From contig JAZRYM010000024.1 in the NCBI GenBank assembly GCA_045600765.1, forward strand, positions 1 through 20,204: a stretch of 20,204 nt of DNA, written 5' to 3'. The DNA comes from RGIG426 sp045600765 (GTDB lineage Bacteria; Bacillota; Clostridia; Oscillospirales; Acutalibacteraceae). How positions within the stretch are numbered: the stretch's first letter is position 1; each line of letters starts with the position of its first letter. Shown in pieces: positions 1 to 7,004 of this stretch. Below the pieces are notes generated by a model, which saw only the letters and a list, made by a program, of their open reading frames with translations, did not search any database and was not told where the DNA came from. A program made the translations under genes and the position numbers.

Positions 1-1
1 G

Positions 2-367
2 TTATTTTACCACCGCTTGCGCGCCGAACACCGCCGCAAGCGATAACAGAACGCTGAACAGCACGTAACACACGGCCATCCCCCACTTGCCGTCCTGCGT
101 GAGGGTAACCGTTTCAAGTGCAAAGGTGGAAAAGGTGGTAAATCCGCCGCAAAGACCGACTTTGAGGCAGAGCATCCAGTTGTCCGAAAGGGCGGCACTT
201 TTGGCGGCAATCGCCACAAGCAACCCAATCACAAACGCGCCCACCACGTTGACAAACAGCGTTTTATAGGGAAACGCGGTCGTTTCGCCGAGGTCGATAA
301 GGCTCACAAGATACCGGAGTACCGACCCGACCGCACCGCCGAGCGCGACACACAAACACGCCACCAT
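2..367 (-). CDS. crcB: Fluc/CrcB-family fluoride ion channel
   Basis: Small membrane protein of 121 residues, the usual length for this family, whose members export fluoride as dual-topology dimers in the cytoplasmic membrane. Visible family marks are GGAVGSVLRY near the N terminus (Arg18), an Asn in the second helix (N40 in VNVVGAF), and the signature GLCGGFTTFSTF at 71-82. That signature supplies the pore-lining phenylalanines and the central Na+ site region. Four hydrophobic segments are evident. The frame is open to 418, but ATG at 367 is chosen because AAAGGAGAGG lies just upstream and family homology begins there. It follows the hypothetical gene at 400-816 by 32 bases, probably as one transcript. 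No fluoride riboswitch was recognised upstream. Many Gram-positive bacteria carry two adjacent crcB genes; a second copy could lie beyond the window edge, but none is visible here. Confidence 0.93.
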   Translation of the reverse strand: MVACLCVALGGAVGSVLRYLVSLIDLGETTAFPYKTLFVNVVGAFVIGLLVAIAAKSAALSDNWMLCLKVGLCGGFTTFSTFALETVTLTQDGKWGMAVCYVLFSVLLSLAAVFGAQAVVK

Positions 368-399
368 ACAATCCCTCTCCTTTTGACCGTCTTTTCGCG

Positions 400-816
400 T
401 CAATCTTCTTTTGACCAAGATTCCGGTACCGGTTGAATTTCAATATCGTCCACCTTGGCGACAATCTGATACTTGTCTTCGTACACGATTTCGCCCGGTG
501 TGTTGGTATATACCAGATAATACGGGACGTCGTAGCGAGATAAGAGCCACAGCGCCGGCCGTATCCATTTCAGCATTTCCGTGGCGTTCTCGGTCTTGAA
601 ATAACAGACCACCCGTTCTTGCCGTTTGCATTGTTCCGGCCAGGGCAGGTTTTCGGCGAACCAGGAGTCGATTTCCATATACAAATCGGCGTCTTCTTGC
701 TCCATTTTTTTACTGCGAATCAGTTCCATACACAGACTGAACACGCCTTTTCCCGTCATGGTATTGGCGGCTAAGTTCCGCCCTTGAATACGGACGTATT
801 TGTAGCGTTCTTTCAC
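400..816 (-). CDS. Hypothetical protein, 138 aa, cytosolic
   Basis: I do not recognise this family. The product is a soluble protein rich in aromatic and charged residues, with no signal peptide or membrane segment. Its middle reads as alternating helices and strands, for example ERVVCYFKTENATEMLKWIR followed by a Pro-Ala-Leu-Trp-Leu-Leu helix and a strand with PYYLVYTNTPGEIVY. It contains three Cys and several Trp but no obvious catalytic or metal motif. The start is GTG at 816, supported by a very strong Shine-Dalgarno AAAAGGAGGGG; no ATG is needed. It sits 177 bases downstream of the rlmD-type gene and 32 bases upstream of crcB. Co-transcription with crcB is likely, but that alone does not assign a role in fluoride resistance. 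Confidence 0.75.
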   Translation of the reverse strand: MKERYKYVRIQGRNLAANTMTGKGVFSLCMELIRSKKMEQEDADLYMEIDSWFAENLPWPEQCKRQERVVCYFKTENATEMLKWIRPALWLLSRYDVPYYLVYTNTPGEIVYEDKYQIVAKVDDIEIQPVPESWSKED

Positions 817-841
817 AAAACCCCTCCTTTTAAGGCAACTG

Positions 842-862
842 ATAACGGTGTTGTGCCGTTAT
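842..862. repeat. Short inverted repeat (7-bp stem, 7-nt loop)
   Basis: ATAACGG at 842-848 is the reverse complement of CCGTTAT at 856-862, with a 7-base loop. On the minus strand it lies between the repeat copy at 862-903 and the strong RBS of the 138-aa gene. No T-run follows on either strand, so it is not a convincing intrinsic terminator. It abuts the 42-bp repeat and may belong to the same repeated unit. Confidence 0.5.
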
Positions 863-903
863 TCTCGCTTTGCTTACGCTCGCGACAACAGAACAACACA
901 CTC
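862..903 (-). repeat. Direct repeat copy 1: duplicated 3' end of the rlmD-type gene
   Basis: This 42-bp stretch is identical to 982-1023, exactly 120 bp away. Read on the minus strand, it corresponds to the last nine codons of the methyltransferase gene (ECVVLLSRA), its TAA stop and nine further bases, but here it is not attached to the gene body. Both copies are flanked by the short inverted pair GTGTTGT / ACAACAC (848-854 with 893-899 here). A displaced copy of a gene 3' end is what site-specific integration leaves behind. A local duplication or a repeated extragenic element would look similar. Confidence 0.85.
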
Positions 904-981
904 CGCAGTAGCCCGCATCCAATCAGCGTTCGCCTGTGGCTCCGCTTCTTGGGCGTGCCTTGCATGGCGTGTTGTAATCTG

Positions 982-1023
982 TTCTCGCTTTGCTTACGCT
1001 CGCGACAACAGAACAACACACTC
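982..1023 (-). repeat. Direct repeat copy 2: coding 3' end and stop of the rlmD-type gene
   Basis: Exact match to 862-903. This copy encodes the C-terminal ECVVLLSRA and stop of the methyltransferase, with the stop at 994-996 and the match running to 982 beyond it. The coded residues fit the conserved C-terminal HVE-x-V-x-LLS pattern of the TrmA/RlmD family, so this copy is probably the ancestral one. The flanking inverted pair GTGTTGT / ACAACAC falls at 969-975 and 1013-1019. Confidence 0.85.
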
Positions 1024-2364
1024 AACGTGCGCTGTGCGCGGGAACATATCCACCGCTTGCGCCTTTTGGCAGGTGTAGCCTGACAAGGCAAAGCGCTTTA
1101 CATCGCGTGCGAGTGTTGCCGGGTCGCAGGAGACGTAGACCACGCGGTCGGGGTGCATTTCCACCACCGTTTGGATAAGCGCTTCGTCGCACCCTTTGCG
1201 CGGTGGGTCAAGCACCACCACGTCGGGTTGCACGCCCTCGGCGGCGAGCATTTTCGCGGCTTTTGCCGCGTCCGCACAGAGAAAACGGGCGTTTTTCACC
1301 CCGTTTTCGGTGGCGTTGCGCTTCGCATCTTCCACCGCTTCGGGCACAATTTCCACCCCGATAAGCTCTTTTACACGACCTGCCATCGAAAGCCCAATCG
1401 TGCCCGCGCCGCAGTAGAGGTCGAGCAGGGTTTCCTCCCCTTTGAGGTCGGCAAAATCGGCGGCAATCGTGTAAAGGCGTTCCGCTTGACAGCGGTTGAC
1501 CTGATAAAACGACCGTGCGGACAGCCGCACGCGCACACCGCAGAGGATGTCGGTGATACAGTCGCTTCCCCACAGCGTAAATTCGCGATCGCCGAGGATG
1601 ACGTTGGTATCTTTTTTGTTGACGTTGACAAGAATCGAACACACGCCGGGAACCGCGCGTAAACTCTCAATCAGCGCCGACACGGCGGGGATTTTTCCGG
1701 AAGTGGCAACAAGGCACACCATTGTTTCCCCCGTCTGTTCCGCGGTGCGGATGTAGAGGTGGCGCACCAAACCGGTTCTCGTTTCTTCATCATACGCAGG
1801 CACGGCGTTTTCGTGCATCCACGCAAGCACGCGCCGCTTGATGTCGGTGAACACGGGCGGTTCCAGCGCGCAGGTATCGGCGGAAACGACCCGATGACTG
1901 TGCGGCGCATAATAGCCGAGCACGGGACGTCCCTCTTTACCCGGCGCAATGGGATATTGTGCCTTGTTGCGGTAACCGTCGGGGTTCGCACAACCGACAA
2001 TCGGCAAAAATTCCGGCGTTACGTCGCCGATTCTTGTCAGACAGTCGAACACGTGCTGTTCTTTGTAGCGGAGTTCTTCCTCGTACCGCACGTGCCGCCA
2101 CGCGCACCCGCCGCATTTGCCGAACGCCTCGCACCCGACGGTATCCGTGCGGGCGGGCGACGGCGACAGCAGTTGCTCCATTTTTCCGAACGCGTGGCGC
2201 TTGTCCACTTTTAAGATACGGCAGGAAATTTCGTCTCCCGGCGCGGTCAGCGGCACAAAGGTCACAAGCCCGTCGGGATACTGCTCGTCTTTTACGCGGG
2301 CGATGCCGGAGCCGAGGGAGGTCACGCCGTCAATCGACACGGTAAATAGGTCGTTTTTGCGCAA
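994..2364 (-). CDS. rlmD: 23S rRNA (uracil-C5)-methyltransferase, RlmD/RlmCD type
   Basis: SAM-dependent enzyme that makes 5-methyluridine in 23S rRNA; in Gram-positives the homologous RlmCD handles both U747 and U1939. Domains in order are an N-terminal TRAM/OB domain (about 1-65), Fe-S cysteines in C-x5-C-x2-C (about 78, 84, 87) plus C165, and a Rossmann methyltransferase with LDLYCGAGTIG (about 314-324), DPPRKG and VYVSCDPATLARD. The last holds the nucleophilic Cys at about 413; HVE near the C terminus supplies the general base. About 456 residues is normal for the family. The frame opens with GTG at 2373, but AAGGA abuts that codon. TTG at 2364 has AAGGAG at proper spacing and is preferred. 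The exact substrate uridine cannot be told from sequence. The 3' end is duplicated downstream (862-903). Confidence 0.92.
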   Translation of the reverse strand: MRKNDLFTVSIDGVTSLGSGIARVKDEQYPDGLVTFVPLTAPGDEISCRILKVDKRHAFGKMEQLLSPSPARTDTVGCEAFGKCGGCAWRHVRYEEELRYKEQHVFDCLTRIGDVTPEFLPIVGCANPDGYRNKAQYPIAPGKEGRPVLGYYAPHSHRVVSADTCALEPPVFTDIKRRVLAWMHENAVPAYDEETRTGLVRHLYIRTAEQTGETMVCLVATSGKIPAVSALIESLRAVPGVCSILVNVNKKDTNVILGDREFTLWGSDCITDILCGVRVRLSARSFYQVNRCQAERLYTIAADFADLKGEETLLDLYCGAGTIGLSMAGRVKELIGVEIVPEAVEDAKRNATENGVKNARFLCADAAKAAKMLAAEGVQPDVVVLDPPRKGCDEALIQTVVEMHPDRVVYVSCDPATLARDVKRFALSGYTCQKAQAVDMFPRTAHVECVVLLSRA

Positions 2365-2409
2365 ATCCCTCACTCCTTCTCAGCTGTTTTGCCGTTGATT
2401 TCATAAGAA

Positions 2410-2441
2410 CACCCGCCGGCACGCGCACGTGCTGACGGGTG
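2410..2441 (-). terminator. Possible weak intrinsic terminator after the 77-aa gene
   Basis: A 14-bp imperfect stem (2410-2423 pairing with 2428-2441, loop CGCA) begins six bases after the stop of the 77-aa gene. On the minus strand the stem is followed by TTCTTATG, a poor U-tract, so termination may be partial. It separates the nagA transcript from the methyltransferase gene. Confidence 0.45.
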
Positions 2442-2446
2442 AACCG

Positions 2447-2680
2447 TTATTCTTCCGCTTGTTCGGTGAATACGGGCGTATCCGCGCCGAACTCATCGTC
2501 AAACGCCACTTCCTCCGGCGAAAAGTCGTAGGAAATGCATTCCACCGTTTTGTCTTGCTCTTTTTTACCGAAATAGCGGCGCAAAATGACCGCGACGGTG
2601 ACAATCGCCACCAGCGCAGACACGACCGCTACCCCGACCCACAGCAGGGTTTGTTTGTTTACCGTCTTGTTTTCAGACAT
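2447..2680 (-). CDS. Small single-pass membrane protein, 77 aa
   Basis: Hypothetical protein with a short charged N terminus, one transmembrane helix at about residues 12-34 (LLWVGVAVVSALVAIVTVAV), a basic juxtamembrane RRYFGKK, then a strongly acidic tail rich in Asp and Glu. The basic-after-helix pattern suggests the acidic tail is cytosolic. The ATG at 2680 is preceded by AAGGAGG at good spacing, which supports a real gene. It begins 28 bases after the nagA stop and probably shares the nagA transcript. I recognise no family; proteins of this shape are common and unassigned in Clostridia. Confidence 0.7.
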   Translation of the reverse strand: MSENKTVNKQTLLWVGVAVVSALVAIVTVAVILRRYFGKKEQDKTVECISYDFSPEEVAFDDEFGADTPVFTEQAEE

Positions 2681-2708
2681 GACAACGTCCTCCTTGACAA
2701 AGCGATTT

Positions 2709-3851
2709 TTACAGGTTGTTCACTTTCACGATGCCTTTGATAACCACGAGTTTGATGTTCCACTCATCGTCCATCACGAGCAGGTCGGCGTTTTTGCCCG
2801 CCTCAATCGAGCCGGTCACATCGTCCACACGAATGGCACGCGCCGGGTTGATGGTCACCGATTTGATGGCCTGTTTCAGCGGGATGCCGAACGACACCAC
2901 GTTTTTGAACTCCTCGTGCAGGTTGGAGGTGGAAGCGGCGATGGTGCCGTCTTCCAGCAAGGCTTTGCCGTCTTTCACGTACACCGGCTGACCACCGAGG
3001 TCATACACACCGTCCACACTGCCGGCGGCTTTCATCGAGTCGCTGACAATCACGGTACCGTCCTCACCCATTTGGCTGAACGCAATGCGCAGCGCGGCGG
3101 GATGGATGTGGAATCCGTCGCAGATGAGCTCCGCGCGCGCACCCACTTTACTGCCCATATCAAACGCGGCGCCGACGACACCGGGTTTACGGTGGGTCAG
3201 ACCGCTTTGCGCGTTGTAGAGGTGGGTCACGTGGCGCGCACCCCACTCGAACGCTTTGCACGCCTCGTCGTAGTCGGCGGCGGTGTGCGCGATAGACACC
3301 GGGCAATAGGGTTGCACTTCTTTGATAAACGCTTCCGCGCCGTCACATTCGGGAGCAATATCCACCACTTTCACGGCACCGCCGCATCCGTCAAACAGTT
3401 TTTTGAACTCCTCTTTGTCGGGGTTGCGAACGTAATCGGCGTTTTGCGCGCCTTTTTTCGACATGGCAATGTACGGGCCTTCCATATTGATGCCCTGAAT
3501 GTACGCGCCGGAGACTTTGGATTTCATTTCCACGACGTTGGCGAAAATCTTGGTCAATTCTTCAAAACCGAGGGTCATCGACGTCGGGCAGAACGAGGTC
3601 ACACCGCGGGTCGCAAGAAGCGCGGACATCGCTTCCAGCGCTTCGGGCGTTGCATCGCCGGTATCGAAGCCGGCGCAACCGTGAATGTGCATATCAATCA
3701 TACCGGGAATGACGGTAAGACCGGTGAGGTCAAACACCTCGCCCTCGCCGTCCACGTTGCCGACAGCGGTGATTTTTTCGCCCTCCACGACGATGTTCTG
3801 TTTGGCGGGTTCAAAATCCGCACCGTAAACCGTTCCGTTTTTGAAAATCAT
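2709..3851 (-). CDS. nagA: N-acetylglucosamine-6-phosphate deacetylase
   Basis: Cytosolic amidohydrolase of 380 residues converting GlcNAc-6-P to glucosamine-6-P and acetate, linking amino-sugar and cell-wall recycling to glycolysis or wall synthesis. Family marks seen: HIHG (55-58), EGP at 124-126 (metal-binding Glu124), metal-ligand histidines H189 (AHT) and H210 (THLYNAQSG), DGFH (245-248) and the catalytic Asp271 in SDSM. The more usual forms are THLFNAM and TDAM, so two active-site loops are slightly divergent, but all ligands are present. The start is ATG at 3851 behind TAGGAGGAAT. It has its own sigma-A promoter and a 28-base gap to the 77-aa membrane protein. nagB and a PTS are not in the window. 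Confidence 0.95.
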   Translation of the reverse strand: MIFKNGTVYGADFEPAKQNIVVEGEKITAVGNVDGEGEVFDLTGLTVIPGMIDMHIHGCAGFDTGDATPEALEAMSALLATRGVTSFCPTSMTLGFEELTKIFANVVEMKSKVSGAYIQGINMEGPYIAMSKKGAQNADYVRNPDKEEFKKLFDGCGGAVKVVDIAPECDGAEAFIKEVQPYCPVSIAHTAADYDEACKAFEWGARHVTHLYNAQSGLTHRKPGVVGAAFDMGSKVGARAELICDGFHIHPAALRIAFSQMGEDGTVIVSDSMKAAGSVDGVYDLGGQPVYVKDGKALLEDGTIAASTSNLHEEFKNVVSFGIPLKQAIKSVTINPARAIRVDDVTGSIEAGKNADLLVMDDEWNIKLVVIKGIVKVNNL

Positions 3852-3889
3852 TTGTAATTCCTCCTATAAAATAAAATATTACACCAAAT

Positions 3890-3918
3890 ATTATACAAAA
3901 CGCGGAAAAGAACGGCAA
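3890..3918 (-). promoter_or_regulatory. Sigma-A promoter of nagA
   Basis: On the minus strand TTGCCG (3913-3918) and a perfect TATAAT (3890-3895) are separated by exactly 17 bases. They are followed about 38 bases later by the nagA start. Downstream of the -10 a near-direct repeat GTATAATATTT / GTGTAATATTT is visible; it could be an operator half-site pair or simple AT-rich sequence. Confidence 0.82.
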
Positions 3919-3962
3919 GGGGTTTATACCAAATCCGTCTTTTTTTCGCGTGATGTTCCAAC

Positions 3963-5666
3963 TTAACCCTGCTGTGCACCTGCAAGCATTTCCCGCGCGG
4001 CAAGGAGCGAAGCCTCGTTTTCCGCGCCGCTGATAATGCGCGCCAGTTCCCGTTCGCGCCCTGCCGACGACAGCGGTACCACGTCGGTAAAAGTGCGCCC
4101 GTCGCGCACCGATTTTTCGATAAGCAGGTGAGCGTGGCCTTTGGATGCGATTTGCGCCAAGTGGGTCACGCAGAGAATTTGCCGCGCGCGTTTGTCGGAT
4201 GTGGCGATTTCACGCAGTTTGTCGCCCACTTTTCCCGCGGCGCGCCCGCTGATACCCGTGTCAATCTCGTCAAAAATCAGCGTGTCGATGTCGTCTTTGT
4301 CCGCCATCACCGCTTTGATGGCGAGCATCACGCGGGACAGTTCGCCGCCGGACGCCACTTTGACAAGCGGTTTCGGCGGTTCGCCCACGTTGGCGGAAAA
4401 GAGAAACTCCACCGCGTCTCCGCCCGTTACGGTGAGCGAGGTCGGCGCAATATGCACCGCCATTTTCACGTTCGGCATATCGAGATAACACAGTTCCCGT
4501 TCCACCGCGCGCGAAAACCGCTCGCCCGCATCCGCCCGCGCGCTTGAAAGCGCGGCGGCGGCGGCAACCACGTCTGCTTCCGCGGTGTCCAATTCCGCCT
4601 GCAACGTGCCGAGACGTTCGTCCGCGTGTTCCGCGGCGGACAGTTCGGTGCGGCAGGTTTCGCCGTATGCCAGCACGTCGGTGACGGTCGCACCGTATTT
4701 TGCGGTCAGTTTGCGAATTTCCGCGAGGCGCGTTTCCGCTTCGTCGCGCATTTGCTCGTCCACCGCAAACCCATCCGACGCCGCTTGTACTTCCATCCGG
4801 CAGTCGGCAAGGTCATTGAGAAGCCCGTCCACACGCTCGGAAAGCGCGGACACGCCGTCATACTGCGCGGCGGCGCGGCGCAAACTCTCAGCGGCATCGG
4901 AAAGCAATTCCACCGCGCCGAGGATGTCTTTTCCTGCGCCCGCATCCGCTTCCCCGCACAGCGCCTTTTCCGCGCGAAGCAAGTCGCCCGCAATCTTTTC
5001 GCGGTCACGGAACAAGCGGCACGTTTCAAGGAGTTGTTCCTCCTCTCCTTCTTTGAGGGCGGCGGCATCAATCTCCGCCAGTTGAAACGCGAGCAGTTCT
5101 CGCCGTTTTTCGCGGTCGTCCGCCGATTTGGTCAGCGTGTTCCATTCCCGCCGCAACGCACAATAGCGGTGATACGCCGCCTCGTAACGGTCGCGTAGCG
5201 GAAGCGTGTCGCCCATCACGTCCAGCGTTTGCAGGTGCGTTTCCGGCGACAGAAGCGTTTGATTTTCGTGTTGTCCGTGGGTGTTGACGAGCTGTCGTCC
5301 CACGTCGCGGAGAATCGCCATCGTCACGGGCTTGCCGTCGATACGGCAAACGGTTTTGCCGTCCGCTCCGATTTCGCGGGAAAGGAGCAACGACCGCGTT
5401 TCGAGCACCTCCGAAAATCCCAGTTCCGCTACCGCGCGGGCGGTTTTTTCGGATAACTCCTCGAACACGGCGGTCACCACGCCTTTGTCCGCGCCGGTAC
5501 GCACCAGTTCACGGCTTGTCCGCTCACCGAGCACCGCCGACAGCGCATCAATCACGATGGATTTACCGGCACCGGTTTCACCGGTCAGCACGTTAAACCC
5601 ACGCTCAAACTGCAAGTCGGCGCGTTCGATAATGGCGATATTTTCAATGTTAAGATGAGAAAGCAT
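3963..5666 (-). CDS. recN: DNA repair protein RecN
   Basis: SMC-like ATPase of 567 residues acting early in double-strand-break repair on nucleoid DNA. An N-terminal ATPase half carries Walker A GETGAGKS (29-36) and the THGQHENQ motif (129-136). A long Ala/Glu-rich coiled-coil stretch follows at about 155-390. The C-terminal ATPase half carries the ABC signature ASGGELSR (438-445), Walker B LIFDEID (463-469) and the THLAQIA switch (501-507). All catalytic motifs are intact and the length is typical. The start is ATG at 5666 behind AAAGGAG. It lies 23 bases after argR, the usual argR-recN pairing of Gram-positives, and is the last gene of the long housekeeping cluster. I saw no convincing terminator after its stop. 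Confidence 0.97.
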   Translation of the reverse strand: MLSHLNIENIAIIERADLQFERGFNVLTGETGAGKSIVIDALSAVLGERTSRELVRTGADKGVVTAVFEELSEKTARAVAELGFSEVLETRSLLLSREIGADGKTVCRIDGKPVTMAILRDVGRQLVNTHGQHENQTLLSPETHLQTLDVMGDTLPLRDRYEAAYHRYCALRREWNTLTKSADDREKRRELLAFQLAEIDAAALKEGEEEQLLETCRLFRDREKIAGDLLRAEKALCGEADAGAGKDILGAVELLSDAAESLRRAAAQYDGVSALSERVDGLLNDLADCRMEVQAASDGFAVDEQMRDEAETRLAEIRKLTAKYGATVTDVLAYGETCRTELSAAEHADERLGTLQAELDTAEADVVAAAAALSSARADAGERFSRAVERELCYLDMPNVKMAVHIAPTSLTVTGGDAVEFLFSANVGEPPKPLVKVASGGELSRVMLAIKAVMADKDDIDTLIFDEIDTGISGRAAGKVGDKLREIATSDKRARQILCVTHLAQIASKGHAHLLIEKSVRDGRTFTDVVPLSSAGRERELARIISGAENEASLLAAREMLAGAQQG

Positions 5667-5689
5667 CGCGCTTCTCCTTTGTTATGAAA

Positions 5690-6133
5690 TCAGCGTAAAG
5701 TGTTCAGTCGTTCGGTGAGATTTTTTGCGGTTTCCTCGTTGCGCATCAAGCAGAAAATGGTGTCGTCGCCGGCAAGCGTGCCTACGAGGTCGTCCCATTC
5801 TTCCTCATCCACCGCTGCCGCCACGGCGCTCGCCATACCGGCGCCGCATTTGAACATCACGATATTTCCGGCATAGTCGATATTTTCCACCGCACCGGAA
5901 AACACCGCGTAAAAGCGGGAATAGCCGCCGACACTCGGGTCGGAAGTCGTATAGCAGCTGTGTCCGCTTTGGGTGTGACGTTTTACAAGGCGCAGGGCGC
6001 GAATATCGCGCGACACCGTTGCCTGGGTCACTTCAAACCCGCGCAGGGACAACTGACGTTGCAGTTCATCCTGCGTTTCCACCGGCATCAGTTGGATAAT
6101 GTCTAAAATGGCATTTCTGCGTTCGTCTTTCAT
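5690..6133 (-). CDS. argR: Arginine repressor ArgR/AhrC
   Basis: Arginine-sensing transcription factor of 147 residues that represses arginine synthesis and can activate catabolism as a hexamer. The N-terminal winged helix-turn-helix carries TQATVSRDIRAL (36-47). The C-terminal oligomerisation and arginine-binding domain carries GAGMASAVAAAVDEEE and GTLAGDDTI (about 97-126), including the Asp pair that contacts arginine. The frame is open to 6163, overlapping nadK, but ATG at 6133 has GAGGGG at good spacing and begins where the family begins. It lies 10 bases after nadK and 23 before recN. No arginine biosynthesis genes are in the window, so it acts in trans. Confidence 0.95.
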   Translation of the reverse strand: MKDERRNAILDIIQLMPVETQDELQRQLSLRGFEVTQATVSRDIRALRLVKRHTQSGHSCYTTSDPSVGGYSRFYAVFSGAVENIDYAGNIVMFKCGAGMASAVAAAVDEEEWDDLVGTLAGDDTIFCLMRNEETAKNLTERLNTLR

Positions 6134-6143
6134 TGATTTCCCC

Positions 6144-7001
6144 TCATTTCTCGAATTTTTCATTGTTGGCGACCTGTACGGTACGCGCCATCATTTTTTC
6201 GTGTAACATGTCGTAAAACGCATTCGGCGTAAAGCGGATAAACCGCGCTGTTTGTTCGTGCCGCCGCACGCGAATACGGTCGTTCCGCCCAACCTCAATT
6301 CCCTGCTCGCCGTCGGGCGAGAGATACAAACGGTCGTCCTCGTGACGCGGTGTAATTTGCATCGTCAATTCCGCGTCCACCCCGATTACAATCGGACGGT
6401 CGGTCAACGCGTTCGGGCAAATCGGGGTTGCCACGAAACACGCGACCCGCGGGTCCACAATCGGGCCACCCGCCGAAAGCGAGTAAGCGGTTGAGCCGGT
6501 AGGTGTCGCAATGAGCAATCCGTCCGCCGCGTAAGAGGCGATTTTCTTGTCGCGGTCAAACAGCGTAAAGGAGGCTACGTGAGTCATTACGCCGCGGGAC
6601 ACCGCCACTTCGTTGAGAGCGGAAAAACGGGCAATTTCACCTTTTTCGTCGTTTTCAACGAGCACTTCAAGCATCTGCCGTTCGTCCACCGTGTAGTGTC
6701 CTTCCACCAGACGTTTCAGGTTGGAAAGCTCGTCCGATTCCATACCCGCCATAAAGCCCAAGTGTCCGCAGTTGATACCGAGAAGCGGGATATTCGACCG
6801 CGCGGCGAGTTTAGCGACGTGAATCATCGTGCCGTCACCACCAAGCGCCACCGCGACGTCCGCCGACGAGAGCACCGTTTCCGCTTCGTCAAAGCGCGCA
6901 CATTCCGTAGCGGCGCCGTATTCCGTCAGCAGAGCGGCAACCCGTTTGGCGAGTTCCTGCGACTGCTCGATATGAGGGTGATTGACAATGGCAACCCGCA
7001 T
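6144..7001 (-). CDS. nadK: NAD kinase (polyphosphate/ATP-NAD kinase)
   Basis: Cytosolic enzyme of 285 residues phosphorylating NAD to NADP. The family marks are GGDGT (54-58), LNE (129-131) with the NAD-contacting Asn, and TPTGSTAY (166-173), all intact and at standard spacing. The ATG at 7001 is only 3 bases beyond the tlyA stop. A GGAAAGG site lies inside the tlyA 3' end, which suggests translational coupling. It is followed by argR after 10 bases. The tlyA-nadK-argR-recN order is a well conserved Gram-positive arrangement. Confidence 0.97.
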   Translation of the reverse strand: MRVAIVNHPHIEQSQELAKRVAALLTEYGAATECARFDEAETVLSSADVAVALGGDGTMIHVAKLAARSNIPLLGINCGHLGFMAGMESDELSNLKRLVEGHYTVDERQMLEVLVENDEKGEIARFSALNEVAVSRGVMTHVASFTLFDRDKKIASYAADGLLIATPTGSTAYSLSAGGPIVDPRVACFVATPICPNALTDRPIVIGVDAELTMQITPRHEDDRLYLSPDGEQGIEVGRNDRIRVRRHEQTARFIRFTPNAFYDMLHEKMMARTVQVANNEKFEK

Positions 7002-7004
7002 ACA

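Noticed and set aside
817..993. Fluoride riboswitch upstream of the crcB transcript
   Set aside because: The expected conserved core and pseudoknot pattern was not recognised; the region is occupied by the repeat and a plain hairpin.
862..1023. CRISPR array
   Set aside because: Only two repeat copies, one of them inside a coding sequence, and no cas genes nearby.
784..1083. Open frames on both strands across the 42-bp repeats
   Set aside because: They arise from the repeat being read in other frames, have no RBS, and overlap the true 3' end of the methyltransferase gene.
2586..3857. 423-residue plus-strand open frame opposite nagA
   Set aside because: It is antisense to a gene with all family motifs, is His/Arg/Gly-skewed and lacks an RBS; a mirror effect of codon use.
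3900..3962. Intrinsic terminator after recN
   Set aside because: There is a run of A on the minus strand but no stem followed by T; no hairpin worth calling.
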